Below are positions 45,042 to 54,164 of a stretch of DNA of 64,000 bases, piece after piece. Positions within the stretch are counted from its first letter, which is position 1, and the number at the start of each line of letters is the position of its first letter. The DNA comes from Acetobacterium woodii DSM 1030 (GTDB lineage Bacteria; Bacillota; Clostridia; Eubacteriales; Eubacteriaceae), in assembly GCF_000247605.1 (NCBI RefSeq), contig NC_016894.1, forward strand, positions 3,461,732-3,525,731, in the 5' to 3' direction. A model generated the notes under the pieces. That model saw nothing but the letters and a program-made list of their open reading frames with translations, was not told the origin of the DNA and made no database searches. The position numbers and the translations under genes were made by a program.

Positions 45042-45721
45042 CTTTTGACATCTCCAATTTCGCTTACCATTCCATCATTTACCTGAAATACCCGGTCTGC
45101 CAACGATGCATAATGATGATTATGGGTAATCATCATTATCGTCTGGTGATATTGATCTACCGATAACTTAAGTAGCTTCATTACCTCCTGACTATTTTTG
45201 CTGTCAAGGTTACCGGTTGGTTCATCAGCAAGAATAATTGCGGGCTTGGTGGCCAATGCTCTGCCAATAGCCACGCGTTGTTGCTGCCCGCCTGATAATT
45301 GACCGGGGAGATGATTTTTCCGTTTTGTCAACCCCAGAATTTCCATCAAATCCCTGATATAATAATTGTCGGGTTTTTGATAATCCAATAATATCGGGAG
45401 GACAATATTTTCTTCAACATTTAATTCTGGAATCAGATTAAACCCCTGAAAAATAAAACCGATATTTCGACGCCGAAAAACAGACAGTTCCTCTTCTTTC
45501 ATTTTCTGGATTGCTCTGCCATCAATCATCACGGTCCCGGATGTTGCTTGATCCAGCGCTCCAACCATGTTAAGAAGGGTACTTTTACCTGAACCCGAAG
45601 GTCCAATGACCGATACGAATTCCCCTTTTGATACGGAAATAGACACATTATTTAATGCGACTACCTTTGCCTCGCCTTTACCATATGTTTTGCACAAATT
45701 ATGCGTTGACAAAATATTCAC
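45038..45721 (-). CDS. LolD/MacB-type ABC transporter ATP-binding protein
   Basis: This 227-residue protein starts with a GTG after GTGAGGTG. It has Walker [11 protein letters not shown]-loop [12 protein letters not shown], signature [14 protein letters not shown], Walker [12 protein letters not shown] and H-loop MITHN, all intact. It pairs with the permease downstream. The start is 65 bases from the kinase stop, with a BceR-type palindrome and a possible promoter in between, so the transporter can be induced separately from the kinase pair. Confidence 0.92.
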   Translation of the reverse strand: MNILSTHNLCKTYGKGEAKVVALNNVSISVSKGEFVSVIGPSGSGKSTLLNMVGALDQATSGTVMIDGRAIQKMKEEELSVFRRRNIGFIFQGFNLIPELNVEENIVLPILLDYQKPDNYYIRDLMEILGLTKRKNHLPGQLSGGQQQRVAIGRALATKPAIILADEPTGNLDSKNSQEVMKLLKLSVDQYHQTIMMITHNHHYASLADRVFQVNDGMVSEIGDVKR

Positions 45722-45784
45722 TGTTCACACCTCACTTTTTATTGAAATGATAACATGCTCTGATGACTTTCAAATGAATCCTTT

Positions 45785-45800
45785 CTTACAAATTTGTAAG
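45785..45800. promoter_or_regulatory. BceR-type operator
   Basis: CTTACAAATTTGTAAG is a perfect palindrome fitting TNACA-N4-TGTAA. It overlaps the kinase stop codon. On the minus strand a -35-like TTGAAA begins 11 bases after it, followed by a TATCAT-like -10: the usual position for an activator site. Confidence 0.6.
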
Positions 45801-47036
45801 CTTCGGAAAAATCAAATGAAACGTTGTCCCTTCACCCAATTCACTTTGAACTGTAATGGTGCCGCCATGTTTTTCAATAATAGCTTTTGAAAGGGCTAGC
45901 CCGATCCCAATCCCTTCTCGATCTTTTGAATAACAGCTTCGATAAAACCGTTCAAAAATATGATGAATATCCGCCGGATCTATTCCCAAACCGTTATCTT
46001 TAATGATGATTTCAATTAACAGGCTGTTCTCCCTCCCGGATATTTCAATTTGATCGGTCGCTTTTGTGTGGTCAAGAGCATTCTTAACGATATTCTGCAC
46101 TGCTTCCCCCAGCCATATTTCATCACAACACAAGCTGATTAAATTATCACAGTCCAGCTTGATTTTTTTGTTTTCAAACGCTGCCCGAGTTATAAAACAG
46201 GCCTGACATTTTTCCAGAAATTCACGTAATTGATGTCTGCTTTTTTCCAGATCGATGGTGCCTGCATCAAGTTTTGCAAGCTTCAATAGATTCTGAATCA
46301 GATTTTCCATTCGTAACAGTTCACGCTGGCTTTTTTGCGAAAAAGATTCAACGACCGGATTGTCAATTTTTTCATCAAGAATAATTTCATTGTACATTTG
46401 TAATGCCGTCAGGGGTGTTTTTAATTGATGGAAGATATCCGAAATCGTCGTTTTTAAAAAAAGCCGATTGTTTTTTTCTTTTTCTAAATGGGCGGTTAAA
46501 GCTGTTGCCATTATATTAACTTTTGCAAAAAACATCGAGAGGCTATCGTCGTTGCTGTCTTCCAGACGAATGGCGATGTCCCCATCCATAAAACGTTGTA
46601 TTTTCCCCCCCGCATCGCGATACTGTTTCTCACGTTGCGATGCAAAAAAAGAAAATACAATCAATAAAAAAATCGAAAAGCCACTCGAAAAAAATAAATT
46701 AACAAGCGCAAATTTTCGATAAAAATGCTTAACACTGGGCACTAAACCAGTATTCATGCTTTCCCGGTAACCTACATTTTTTAATAATACCGCTCCCATT
46801 TGTGTTTCATTATCGCTTTTATCGTCAGTAAAAGCCATCGCAATTTGATGCGCATCCATTCCTTGATTAAGTAAGTAACCCGCAATTTCAGTGTCATGCA
46901 CAACCATATTTTTTTTATAAGTTTCAGTCATCCAGACCACTGTAAGCTGCGTTATAATGATCATACCCACTAATATTAATGTCATTATCAGCACCTGTAA
47001 GCTCAGCTTTTTATCGTTAATTACAAACATTTTCAT
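45786..47036 (-). CDS. sensor histidine kinase
   Basis: This 416-residue kinase has two membrane helices (about 13-36 and 108-132) flanking a small extracellular domain of roughly 70 residues, and a HAMP-like linker. His203 lies in IFHQLKTPLTALQMYNEII, with N box QNIVKNALDHTK and G boxes IIKDNGLGIDPADIHHIFERFYR and GIGIGLALSKAI. All catalytic motifs are intact. Unlike the BceS-type kinase at 34803 it has a real sensor domain. It follows the regulator gene by three bases. Confidence 0.92.
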   Translation of the reverse strand: MKMFVINDKKLSLQVLIMTLILVGMIIITQLTVVWMTETYKKNMVVHDTEIAGYLLNQGMDAHQIAMAFTDDKSDNETQMGAVLLKNVGYRESMNTGLVPSVKHFYRKFALVNLFFSSGFSIFLLIVFSFFASQREKQYRDAGGKIQRFMDGDIAIRLEDSNDDSLSMFFAKVNIMATALTAHLEKEKNNRLFLKTTISDIFHQLKTPLTALQMYNEIILDEKIDNPVVESFSQKSQRELLRMENLIQNLLKLAKLDAGTIDLEKSRHQLREFLEKCQACFITRAAFENKKIKLDCDNLISLCCDEIWLGEAVQNIVKNALDHTKATDQIEISGRENSLLIEIIIKDNGLGIDPADIHHIFERFYRSCYSKDREGIGIGLALSKAIIEKHGGTITVQSELGEGTTFHLIFPKLTNL

Positions 47037-47039
47037 CCC

Positions 47040-47732
47040 TCATTTCGGATCTTTTTCGTTCCATCGATAACCAACCCCTCTGACCGTTAAAATACTGGAT
47101 GGTTTTTGAGGATCATCTTCGACTTTGCTTCGTAATCTTCGAACATATACGGATAATGTGTTATCATCAACAAAACTCCCATTTTCATCCCAAAGCCGAT
47201 CCAATATAAGCATTCTTGTCAAAATCTGATTCGGATTTTGCATCAATAAACATAAAAGCCGATATTCAGCCCCAGTGAGTTCAAGTACATTGTTATTCTT
47301 AATTACCCGATTTTCATCCAGCTTAATAATGATTCCATTTGATTTTAATTCGCTAGTTGATCTGTTCGCCATCCCAGCGCGTCTCAATAAGGCCTTAATT
47401 CGGGACATAAGTTCATTGAGCCTAAAGGGTTTTGTGATGTAATCATCGCCGCCCATATCAAGGCCCATGACAATATTTACTTCTTCGTCTGATGCTGTTA
47501 AAAAAATAATGGGCATCATCGAATATTCCCTTACGTGCTTACAGATATCAAACCCCGTTCCATCTGGCAACGTAAGATCAAGCAGCAATAAATCATATTC
47601 TACTTTTGATAATTGCCCAAACGCTGCTTTTATCGTCCTCACTGTATCCACCTGAAAGCCATTTTTATTTAGCGAGAATTCAAGCCCATCAATGAGACTC
47701 AAATCGTCTTCAACCAAAAGTATTCGATTCAT
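47040..47732 (-). CDS. OmpR family response regulator
   Basis: I choose the ATG at 47732, eight bases after GAGGAGG; a GTG one codon earlier is possible. The 230-residue protein has a receiver with Asp52 (LLLLDLTLPDG) and the Lys in YITKPFRLNEL, then a winged helix with LTGAEYRLLCLLMQNPNQI and FVDDNTLSVYVRRLRSKVEDD. It is the first gene of a four-gene kinase/ABC transporter module. Repeat A5 separates it from the upstream cbiT terminator. Confidence 0.93.
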   Translation of the reverse strand: MNRILLVEDDLSLIDGLEFSLNKNGFQVDTVRTIKAAFGQLSKVEYDLLLLDLTLPDGTGFDICKHVREYSMMPIIFLTASDEEVNIVMGLDMGGDDYITKPFRLNELMSRIKALLRRAGMANRSTSELKSNGIIIKLDENRVIKNNNVLELTGAEYRLLCLLMQNPNQILTRMLILDRLWDENGSFVDDNTLSVYVRRLRSKVEDDPQKPSSILTVRGVGYRWNEKDPK

Positions 47733-47876
47733 CACTTTTTCCTCCTCGCAATATTTTTTATCTCATGATCCTATTTTTAGCAAACGAATTTCTTCTCTTA
47801 AGTATATTTTGCCCTTGTTGTGGATGCAAGTTTTTCTTTCTGAATATGTTTTTCTCTGTAGGATCGACATTGCATA

Positions 47877-47901
47877 AAAAAAACACCTTCTTTCGAAGGT
47901 G
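47877..47901 (-). terminator. terminator of the second corrinoid operon, distal hairpin
   Basis: On the minus strand, CACCTTC-GAAA-GAAGGTG is followed by TTTTTTTT. A worn copy of the same hairpin stands at 48084-48102 on the other side of repeat A5, closer to cbiT. Confidence 0.8.
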
Positions 47902-47908
47902 ATCAAGG

Positions 47909-48075
47909 TTATCAATAAACGACCGTACCGACCAATTGTTAATCTGTTGCATGCACGCAATTCGGACAGTTGCAATCAAAGTCTTGGCTAAAAATAGCCT
48001 TTTGACTGCAACTGTTCGCCTTGAGGCACACAACATGATCTAACAATTGTCGGTACTACGTTATCTTTTTTAACA
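47909..48075. repeat. family A palindromic repeat, full-length copy A5
   Basis: A 167-bp element with ends TTATCAATAAACGACC and TACGTTATCTTTTTTAACA, and inner arms GTACCGACCAATTGTTAATC (47925) and AACAATTGTCGGTAC (48056). It has the same orientation as A4. It lies between two versions of the terminator hairpin downstream of cbiT (47884-47901 and 48084-48102). Confidence 0.9.
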
Positions 48076-48108
48076 GTTTATAGCCACTTCTTTTGAAGGT
48101 ATTTCTTT

Positions 48109-48687
48109 TTATTTTAAATCGCCGGTGATAATAAAAATCGGGTTAGCGGCCTTTAACATCGTTAAACTGCCAATCCCTTCACCGCGACTAATCCCCACCT
48201 GAATCAATTCGACATTATCAAAATACTGATTCATCAGCGTGGTTGCCTGAGCGGCATTCTCCAGGGTAACAAAGTTGGCAATCACCCGTCCGCCGGAACG
48301 AACATTTTTTGCACACCATTGAAAAAGACCTTCCATATTGCCACCCGAACCGCCAATAATAACCCGGTCCACCGGTGTTTCGATTTCCTGTAACACCTCA
48401 GGAGCTTTACCTGCGATCATAACAACATTATCCGCTTTAAAATGGTCTTTGTTTTTTTGCACCAGTTCCAACGCCTTTTGTTTGGCTTCGACCGCATAAA
48501 CGGTTCCGGTTTCGGTCGCATATGCAGCTTCCATGGTTAATCCGCCGGTTCCGGCGCCAATATCAACAACCACATCGCCGGGTTCAATGCCAAGCAGCGA
48601 GATCGTAAGAATCCGAATCTCCCGTTTGGTCATTGGGGCTTTACCGCGAATATAATCCGCGTCACGATATCCTGCAATTCTACTCAT
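48109..48687 (-). CDS. cbiT: cobalt-precorrin-6B C15-methyltransferase (decarboxylating)
   Basis: This 192-residue SAM-dependent methyltransferase has DYIRGKAPMTKREIRILTIS, the SAM motif VVDIGAGTGGLTMEAA and VIIGGSGGNMEGLF, all matching CbiT. It methylates C15 and decarboxylates the C12 acetate side chain. Its start overlaps the cbiE stop by eight bases, and it is the last gene of the operon. Confidence 0.95.
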   Translation of the reverse strand: MSRIAGYRDADYIRGKAPMTKREIRILTISLLGIEPGDVVVDIGAGTGGLTMEAAYATETGTVYAVEAKQKALELVQKNKDHFKADNVVMIAGKAPEVLQEIETPVDRVIIGGSGGNMEGLFQWCAKNVRSGGRVIANFVTLENAAQATTLMNQYFDNVELIQVGISRGEGIGSLTMLKAANPIFIITGDLK

Positions 48688-49306
48688 TCATAACCACCAC
48701 TACTGCCAGCCCTTCCTCTTTAAATGTTAATGCTTCTTGAACTGTTAACGGGGTTATTTTTTCATTGGGATAAGACAGTTCTTCGCCCACATAAAGTTTA
48801 CTGTTAAAACAACCTGCCGCTTCCAGCGTTTTGGCAATAAAAGCGGTATTGTTATTTTTATCGGTCAGGATTCCTAATTTTTTGTGTTCGCTCAGTGCCG
48901 TTTTTAAATCCTGATCACGGCCGTGAAGACTGATAAGCTTGGCATCCTCCCAGGTTTCTCCCAATTTAGCAAAGAAATATTGCAATGAACTAATCCCTGG
49001 AATACAAACAATATCCTTTTCCGGCACCACTTTTTTAGCATAGGTCAACAGGCTATAAAAGCCGCAGTCCCCCGATACTACTAAAGCCGTGCGCTGAGTC
49101 CGGTAATTTTTCGCAACTTCGTTCATCAGCTCGCTAAGTGGTGTTCCTTTACCAATAAAAAGCATTTTCTTCCCACTGCTATCAAAGCTTTCGGCATGGC
49201 GAGTCCCACATAAAATAACTTCGGCGGCTTCAATTTCTTTTTTGGCAAGGGGTAATATATAATCCGGGTGTCCGGGTCCAAGTCCGATAATTTTTAATGG
49301 ATACAT
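48680..49306 (-). CDS. cbiE: cobalt-precorrin-7 C5-methyltransferase
   Basis: This 208-residue tetrapyrrole methylase has IIGLGPGHPDYILPLAKKEI, VSGDCGFYSLLTYAKK, CIPGISSLQYFFAKLG and SLHGRDQDLKTAL, characteristic of CbiE. In many organisms it is fused to CbiT (CobL); here the two are separate but overlapping genes. It also overlaps the end of cbiD by 13 bases. Confidence 0.94.
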   Translation of the reverse strand: MYPLKIIGLGPGHPDYILPLAKKEIEAAEVILCGTRHAESFDSSGKKMLFIGKGTPLSELMNEVAKNYRTQRTALVVSGDCGFYSLLTYAKKVVPEKDIVCIPGISSLQYFFAKLGETWEDAKLISLHGRDQDLKTALSEHKKLGILTDKNNNTAFIAKTLEAAGCFNSKLYVGEELSYPNEKITPLTVQEALTFKEEGLAVVVVMNE

Positions 49307-50439
49307 AATTGCTCCCTCATTTTTTCTGCTGCTTGACTTTGTCCTAAAAAACCATGAATTTTAGAAAACAGCACCACTTCCATGTCAATATTTTGATAAA
49401 CCCGATCCATTACCTTTTTGCGGATCACCTCCGCCAGATAATCGAAGTAACCGGTAAGATTTTCCGCTAAAATAATATCCGTGGCTTCGTCGGTAGTTTT
49501 GGAAGCCATAATTTTGGCCATTGTTTTCTGATCAGCGCCCAGCAAACCGGCGTAAGCCGTCAGAATTTCCATCCGCCCATCGGCAACACTGCTGTGGGTA
49601 TTAAAAATACCGCCGGCCAGTTTCACCATTTTGCCCAAATGACCAATAATCAGAATTTTCTCAAAATTCATCCGCTCCGCTTCATCCAACATAAAACCGA
49701 TAAAATTGCTGGTCTTTACCAGCACTGCCTCAGAAAGTCCCAGTTCTTCGGAAAAGTTTTTGCCATAATTACCAGGGACAAAAATAATTTCTTTGTAACC
49801 GCGAGCATTCAGCACCGACAATTCGAGTTTTAATGACGCTTTTAAGGCCTCTTCGCTCATCGGTTCGACGATTCCCGACGTTCCAATAATCGATAAACCA
49901 CCTTCAATTCCCAGTTTGGGATTAAAGGTCCGTTTAGCCAACTCAATTCCCTGCGGAATCGACAACTCGACTTGCCAGCCCTTTGGCAACTCATTGTTTT
50001 GATTAATTTGGGAATCTGCCATGATCGTTTCGATTTCGCGGGTAATCATTTCGCGGGGCGTCGGATTAATCGCCGGTTGTCCGGGTGGAATACTTAAGCC
50101 CACCGAGGTTACCGTTCCCACTCCGATTCCTGCCACAAACTCAATCCCGGCTTTTTCGGCCGGACTGATCTTTGCAAAAATTTTAATCCCGTTTGTAACA
50201 TCCGGATCATCCCCGGAATCTTTGATCACCGAACAGGAGGCTGATTTTTCAGAAAACGTCTGATCATGCAGGACCAAATCCAGCGCCCAGCCTTTCGGGG
50301 TCATAATTTCAACGGTATCCTGCCGCTGCTGCTGTAAATACATTAACAACGCTGCCTTGGTTGCGGCTGTTGCACACGAACCGGTGGTATAACCATAACG
50401 CAGTTCTTTGCCGTTTTTTTCAATGGTTTTATTAAACAT
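49294..50439 (-). CDS. cbiD: cobalt-precorrin-5B C1-methyltransferase
   Basis: The ATG at 50439 follows GGAGG at the right distance, giving 381 residues. The sequence has RYGYTTGSCATAATKAA, GDDPDVTNG, GVGTVTSVGLSIPPGQPAINPTPR and GGLSIIGTSGIVEPMSEEAL, all diagnostic of CbiD, which has its own fold unrelated to the other methyltransferases. It is specific to the anaerobic pathway. Confidence 0.96.
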   Translation of the reverse strand: MFNKTIEKNGKELRYGYTTGSCATAATKAALLMYLQQQRQDTVEIMTPKGWALDLVLHDQTFSEKSASCSVIKDSGDDPDVTNGIKIFAKISPAEKAGIEFVAGIGVGTVTSVGLSIPPGQPAINPTPREMITREIETIMADSQINQNNELPKGWQVELSIPQGIELAKRTFNPKLGIEGGLSIIGTSGIVEPMSEEALKASLKLELSVLNARGYKEIIFVPGNYGKNFSEELGLSEAVLVKTSNFIGFMLDEAERMNFEKILIIGHLGKMVKLAGGIFNTHSSVADGRMEILTAYAGLLGADQKTMAKIMASKTTDEATDIILAENLTGYFDYLAEVIRKKVMDRVYQNIDMEVVLFSKIHGFLGQSQAAEKMREQLCIH

Positions 50440-50451
50440 CAATAACCTCCA

Positions 50452-51192
50452 TTACAGAAGCGGATAATTTTTTTTAATCAGCAACGTCGATAGATACGGA
50501 ATCTTGCCTTTCAATACGTCAATATCCCGAACAATCTGTTGGGTTTCCATTCCGATGTTGGATACCAGCACAAAACTTTTTTCCAGCCCGCGAGCTTCCA
50601 GTTCCGCAGCCATCCAGGCATTATTAGCCGATATTTTCATGACAATAATATTTTGATGCACGTCTAAAATCGCTTTTATTTCGTCTTCCGGTTGGGTCAT
50701 TGCCACAATCCCCAATGATTCTTCGCCCTGCGTCAAGGGAATATTAAGTTGTGCTCCCAAATTGCAAAAAGACGGCACGCCGGACAAAGTAACCACTTCA
50801 ATATGACGTTTTAGCAAATATTCCATCACATAAGAATAGGTACTAAAAACCATTGGGTCGCCCAAAGTAATAAAAGCCACCGTTTTTCCCTGGTTTAAAA
50901 GCAATTCAATCTCGTCAGCATTTTCTTGCCATTGCTTTTCCAATGCTTCGCGTTCCTGAGACAACGAAATCATCGGAAAGTTCATTTCCAAAACCTTTGT
51001 TAAATCGGTAATATGGCTTTTGACAATTTCAAAAGCCACACTGGTACTACCCCTTTTTTTTACCGGCGTAATCACCACATCACAGGCATCCAATACCTTG
51101 GCAGCTTTAACGGTCAATAGATCCGGATCACCGGGGCCAACCCCAATCCCATAAAAAATTCCTTTTGCTACTGTTGTCATCATTTTTACCAT
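50452..51192 (-). CDS. cbiL: cobalt-precorrin-2 C20-methyltransferase
   Basis: This protein of up to 246 residues has GIFYGIGVGPGDPDLLTVKA, FITLGDPMVFSTYSYVMEYL and TLSGVPSFCNLGAQLNIPL, typical of CbiL. It performs the first methylation after cobalt insertion. The ATG at 51192 overlaps the cbiC stop; in-frame ATGs at 51183 and 51180 are also possible because the binding site (GGGA) is weak and close. Confidence 0.94.
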   Translation of the reverse strand: MVKMMTTVAKGIFYGIGVGPGDPDLLTVKAAKVLDACDVVITPVKKRGSTSVAFEIVKSHITDLTKVLEMNFPMISLSQEREALEKQWQENADEIELLLNQGKTVAFITLGDPMVFSTYSYVMEYLLKRHIEVVTLSGVPSFCNLGAQLNIPLTQGEESLGIVAMTQPEDEIKAILDVHQNIIVMKISANNAWMAAELEARGLEKSFVLVSNIGMETQQIVRDIDVLKGKIPYLSTLLIKKNYPLL

Positions 51193-51815
51193 TCCCGTCC
51201 CAATTGATACAGCATCGCATTAAGAATTGCCGCTACCACCGGGCTCCCGCCTTTTCGTCCATTAATCCGAATGATCGGACTGTCAATCTGATCCAACGCT
51301 TCCTTCGATTCGGCCGCCCCGACAAAACCGATCGGAGCACCAATAATCAAGGCCGGTTTAGCATTGCCAAGTTTCACTTGTTCAATTAACGTATACAGTG
51401 CGGTGGGGGCATTGCCGATGGCAAAAATACCAACACTATCGTCTTTTAAAGCTTTTTCCATGCTGATGGTCGATCGGGTTACGCCGCGTTCTTTGGCAGC
51501 TGCCGCAACATCGGCATCATGAACGTAATTGACAATTTCAATCCCTTGATCAGCCAATGCTTTTTTATTGACCGCAACTTGAATCATTCGGGTATCAGCA
51601 TAAATTTTCTTGCCTTGTTTGAGCGCTTCGATACCACTTTCATAACCGTTGTTTAAAATTTCCAGTAAATCGGCATATTCAAAATCAGCGGTGGTATGGA
51701 TAATCCGTTTAACCATTGGTGCAATCGTCGCGGGGAAAACCTTGTCGCCCAGCTCTTCAGTAATGATCTCAAAACTACGTTCTTCGATTTCTTTCGGGTT
51801 GTTAATATATTCCAT
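51186..51815 (-). CDS. cbiC: cobalt-precorrin-8 methylmutase
   Basis: This 209-residue protein has NPKEIEERSFEIITEELG, RIIHTTADFEYADLL with the catalytic His, IYADTRMIQVAVNK, FAIGNAPTALYTLIE and IGAPIGFVGAAESKEAL, all CbiC/CobH hallmarks. It moves a methyl from C11 to C12 to give cobyrinic acid. Confidence 0.96.
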   Translation of the reverse strand: MEYINNPKEIEERSFEIITEELGDKVFPATIAPMVKRIIHTTADFEYADLLEILNNGYESGIEALKQGKKIYADTRMIQVAVNKKALADQGIEIVNYVHDADVAAAAKERGVTRSTISMEKALKDDSVGIFAIGNAPTALYTLIEQVKLGNAKPALIIGAPIGFVGAAESKEALDQIDSPIIRINGRKGGSPVVAAILNAMLYQLGREW

Positions 51816-51877
51816 ATTGTCTCACTTTCAAGATTTAATTTTTATTTTAATGGACCTTTATTTCAAACGATGTTTAT

Positions 51878-52762
51878 TCAAACTTCGTCAATGGTAATTT
51901 TGATGCCACCTGAAATCAGATGATTTTTATAAATATCGGTATAAGAAGATTCCGGCACTGCTCGTTTTAGAGCTTTTCTGAAGGCCTCTTCCTGAAAAAC
52001 ACCCTCGTTATACATAATTCCAATCACGGTGCCGCTATGCCCAATGATGGTTCCCAAACCGCCAAAATCACGAGACAAATGATGCAAACATTCAAGATAG
52101 TTTTTATTTAACCGTTTCTGATTGAGAAAAGCACTTTTGGTACAGGCTTCCCCAATCGCTTGCAGATTATTGCTTTGAACTCCGTTTTCAAATTGGATGA
52201 TTATTTCGGCAAAACTCTCTAAATCTTCAGGCCCATAATCGTCCTGAGTTTCATTAAACGACATTGTATCAATCCCGCCTTTAAAATCAATGATCATTAA
52301 ATCGGCTTCGACCGTTCCATTAAACTCCTTTAACACCGAGCCGTCGATATGATTAAATAGATTTAGTTTCTCAAACATCAGATTATCCGAAGGTTCAATC
52401 CCAGTACAAAGTCTTCCAATCTCGGCCGCCGTTAGTTCCAGTCCAAAATAAGCAGAAAGTCCGGCCGCCATCCCGGCGATATCAGCAGTACTGCTGGCCA
52501 TCCCTTTTTCCAGCGGGATGTCACTGCTCATGGTAAAATGCAAGTGTTCTTTTTCTTTTTGTGAAAGCTGGTATTTTTGAAAAATCGCTTCCACCTGTTT
52601 TACCGTTTTCGGTCTCAGGGTCGCCAGATTTCCACGTCCTTCCTCAATGATGATGCGGGAATAACGATCGATCGGACTCGATACCAGACAAGGACTGCCC
52701 TCATACCAGCCTTGGATAAACTCACCGCAGGTTCCCGGTGTTTCAACCTTGACCCGCCTCAT
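51878..52762 (-). CDS. pduX: L-threonine kinase-like GHMP kinase (PduX-type)
   Basis: This 294-residue GHMP-fold protein has the start VETPGTCGEFIQGW, a phosphate loop PLEKGMASSTADIAGMAAGL (related to PxxxGLGSSAA) and a C-terminal GGLGTIIGHSGTVIGIMY. The sequence and location fit PduX, which phosphorylates L-threonine for CobD to decarboxylate. The CobD homologue is encoded in the other riboswitch operon at 11636, so the two operons must be expressed together for this step. The start overlaps the cbiA stop by four bases. Confidence 0.88.
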   Translation of the reverse strand: MRRVKVETPGTCGEFIQGWYEGSPCLVSSPIDRYSRIIIEEGRGNLATLRPKTVKQVEAIFQKYQLSQKEKEHLHFTMSSDIPLEKGMASSTADIAGMAAGLSAYFGLELTAAEIGRLCTGIEPSDNLMFEKLNLFNHIDGSVLKEFNGTVEADLMIIDFKGGIDTMSFNETQDDYGPEDLESFAEIIIQFENGVQSNNLQAIGEACTKSAFLNQKRLNKNYLECLHHLSRDFGGLGTIIGHSGTVIGIMYNEGVFQEEAFRKALKRAVPESSYTDIYKNHLISGGIKITIDEV

Positions 52763-54123
52763 ACTTGCCCCACCTTATGTTCCAGTGCGACATTTAAAAG
52801 CCGCATTAAAAACAGCGGATTACTATAAAAATGAATGTGCGGATAACCCGCCAAAACATTTTTCTGCCGATAACCACAGGTCCAGGTTTTTCCTTTTTTG
52901 GTTATCACATAAGCCGTTGGCAGTTTCGCTGCCGTTTTTACCAAACTGTGATGAAATTCATGACCCCGAACTTCAATTGTTTTTTCCGCCAGGTAAGCCG
53001 TGATGTTAACATAACCAAACCGTTGCAGCCGTTTTGTCATTTCGGAATCAGCATCTAAAAATCCCACTGCCGCATTTGTTTCGCCACTGTTTAAAGTCAT
53101 CGATTTGGTCAAGTACATCAAACCTCCGCATTCAGCATAACAGGGCAGTCCGGCCTCGAGTTTATTTTTTATCGCCGTCAGCATTGACGTATTTGCCGCT
53201 AGTTCAGCTCCGAACACTTCCGGAAACCCGCCGCCGATATAAAGACCATCGATATTCTCCGGCAGCTTTTCATCGGTTAAAGGGCTAAAGGTCACGATTT
53301 CCACGCCCGCATTTTCCAGCGCTTTAAAATTATCTTCATAATAAAAGTTAAACGCCCGATCTTTCGGAACTCCAATGCGCAAACCCTGATATTTGTCTCC
53401 ATAACCCGAAAAAGGATCGACAAATATATTTTTAGGCTGCTGATGTTTACTGATTTCAAATAATCGGTCCAAATCAATATAAGTTTCGGCCAGTTCTCCA
53501 GCCTTATCGACCTTTTCTCTGAAGTCAGCAATTTCTTCCACCGGAACCAAACCCAAATGGCGGCTATCCATAACAATATCAGGATTATTGGGGAAATAAC
53601 CCAAACAAGTGACATCGTTATATGCTTCAATCATTTCTTTTAATAACTGATAATGCGAAGCTGACGAAATCCGATTGATAATTACCCCGACAATATTGGT
53701 CTGGGGATCAAAATCAATATACCCTTTGACCAACGCTGCTGCACTTTTGGCCATTCCGCGGCCATCAATAATCAAAATTACCGGGGCCCCAATGGTTTTT
53801 GCCAGATAGGCACTGCTCCCCACATCTGATTCCAGACTATGGCCATCATAAAGACCCATCACGCCTTCGGCAATCCCCAGATCATTTTCATCCAGACGCC
53901 GGAAAAACAGGCCTTGAATTGTTTCTTCATTCAACATCCAGGTATCCAGATTAATTGATGGTTCGCCAGTTACAAAACGGTGAAACATGGGATCAATATA
54001 ATCCGGCCCGGTTTTAAAAGGTTTAACCCGAAGCCCTCTTTTTTTAAAGGCTGCCATAATTCCCATGGTGACAGTTGTTTTTCCAACATTGCTACTGGCA
54101 CCCGCTAACATAAAATAATTCAC
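52759..54123 (-). CDS. cbiA: cobyrinic acid a,c-diamide synthase
   Basis: This 454-residue protein has an N-terminal P-loop domain (MLAGASSNVGKTTVTMGIMA, EGVMGLYDG) and a C-terminal glutamine amidotransferase domain with YIGGGFPEVFG and the nucleophile Cys in YAECGGLMYL, plus RGHEFHHS. It amidates carboxylates a and c using glutamine and ATP. Confidence 0.96.
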   Translation of the reverse strand: MNYFMLAGASSNVGKTTVTMGIMAAFKKRGLRVKPFKTGPDYIDPMFHRFVTGEPSINLDTWMLNEETIQGLFFRRLDENDLGIAEGVMGLYDGHSLESDVGSSAYLAKTIGAPVILIIDGRGMAKSAAALVKGYIDFDPQTNIVGVIINRISSASHYQLLKEMIEAYNDVTCLGYFPNNPDIVMDSRHLGLVPVEEIADFREKVDKAGELAETYIDLDRLFEISKHQQPKNIFVDPFSGYGDKYQGLRIGVPKDRAFNFYYEDNFKALENAGVEIVTFSPLTDEKLPENIDGLYIGGGFPEVFGAELAANTSMLTAIKNKLEAGLPCYAECGGLMYLTKSMTLNSGETNAAVGFLDADSEMTKRLQRFGYVNITAYLAEKTIEVRGHEFHHSLVKTAAKLPTAYVITKKGKTWTCGYRQKNVLAGYPHIHFYSNPLFLMRLLNVALEHKVGQV

Positions 54124-54164
54124 ACTAAGGCCTCCCTTTCAAATGACAATATTATCTTAAAGCG

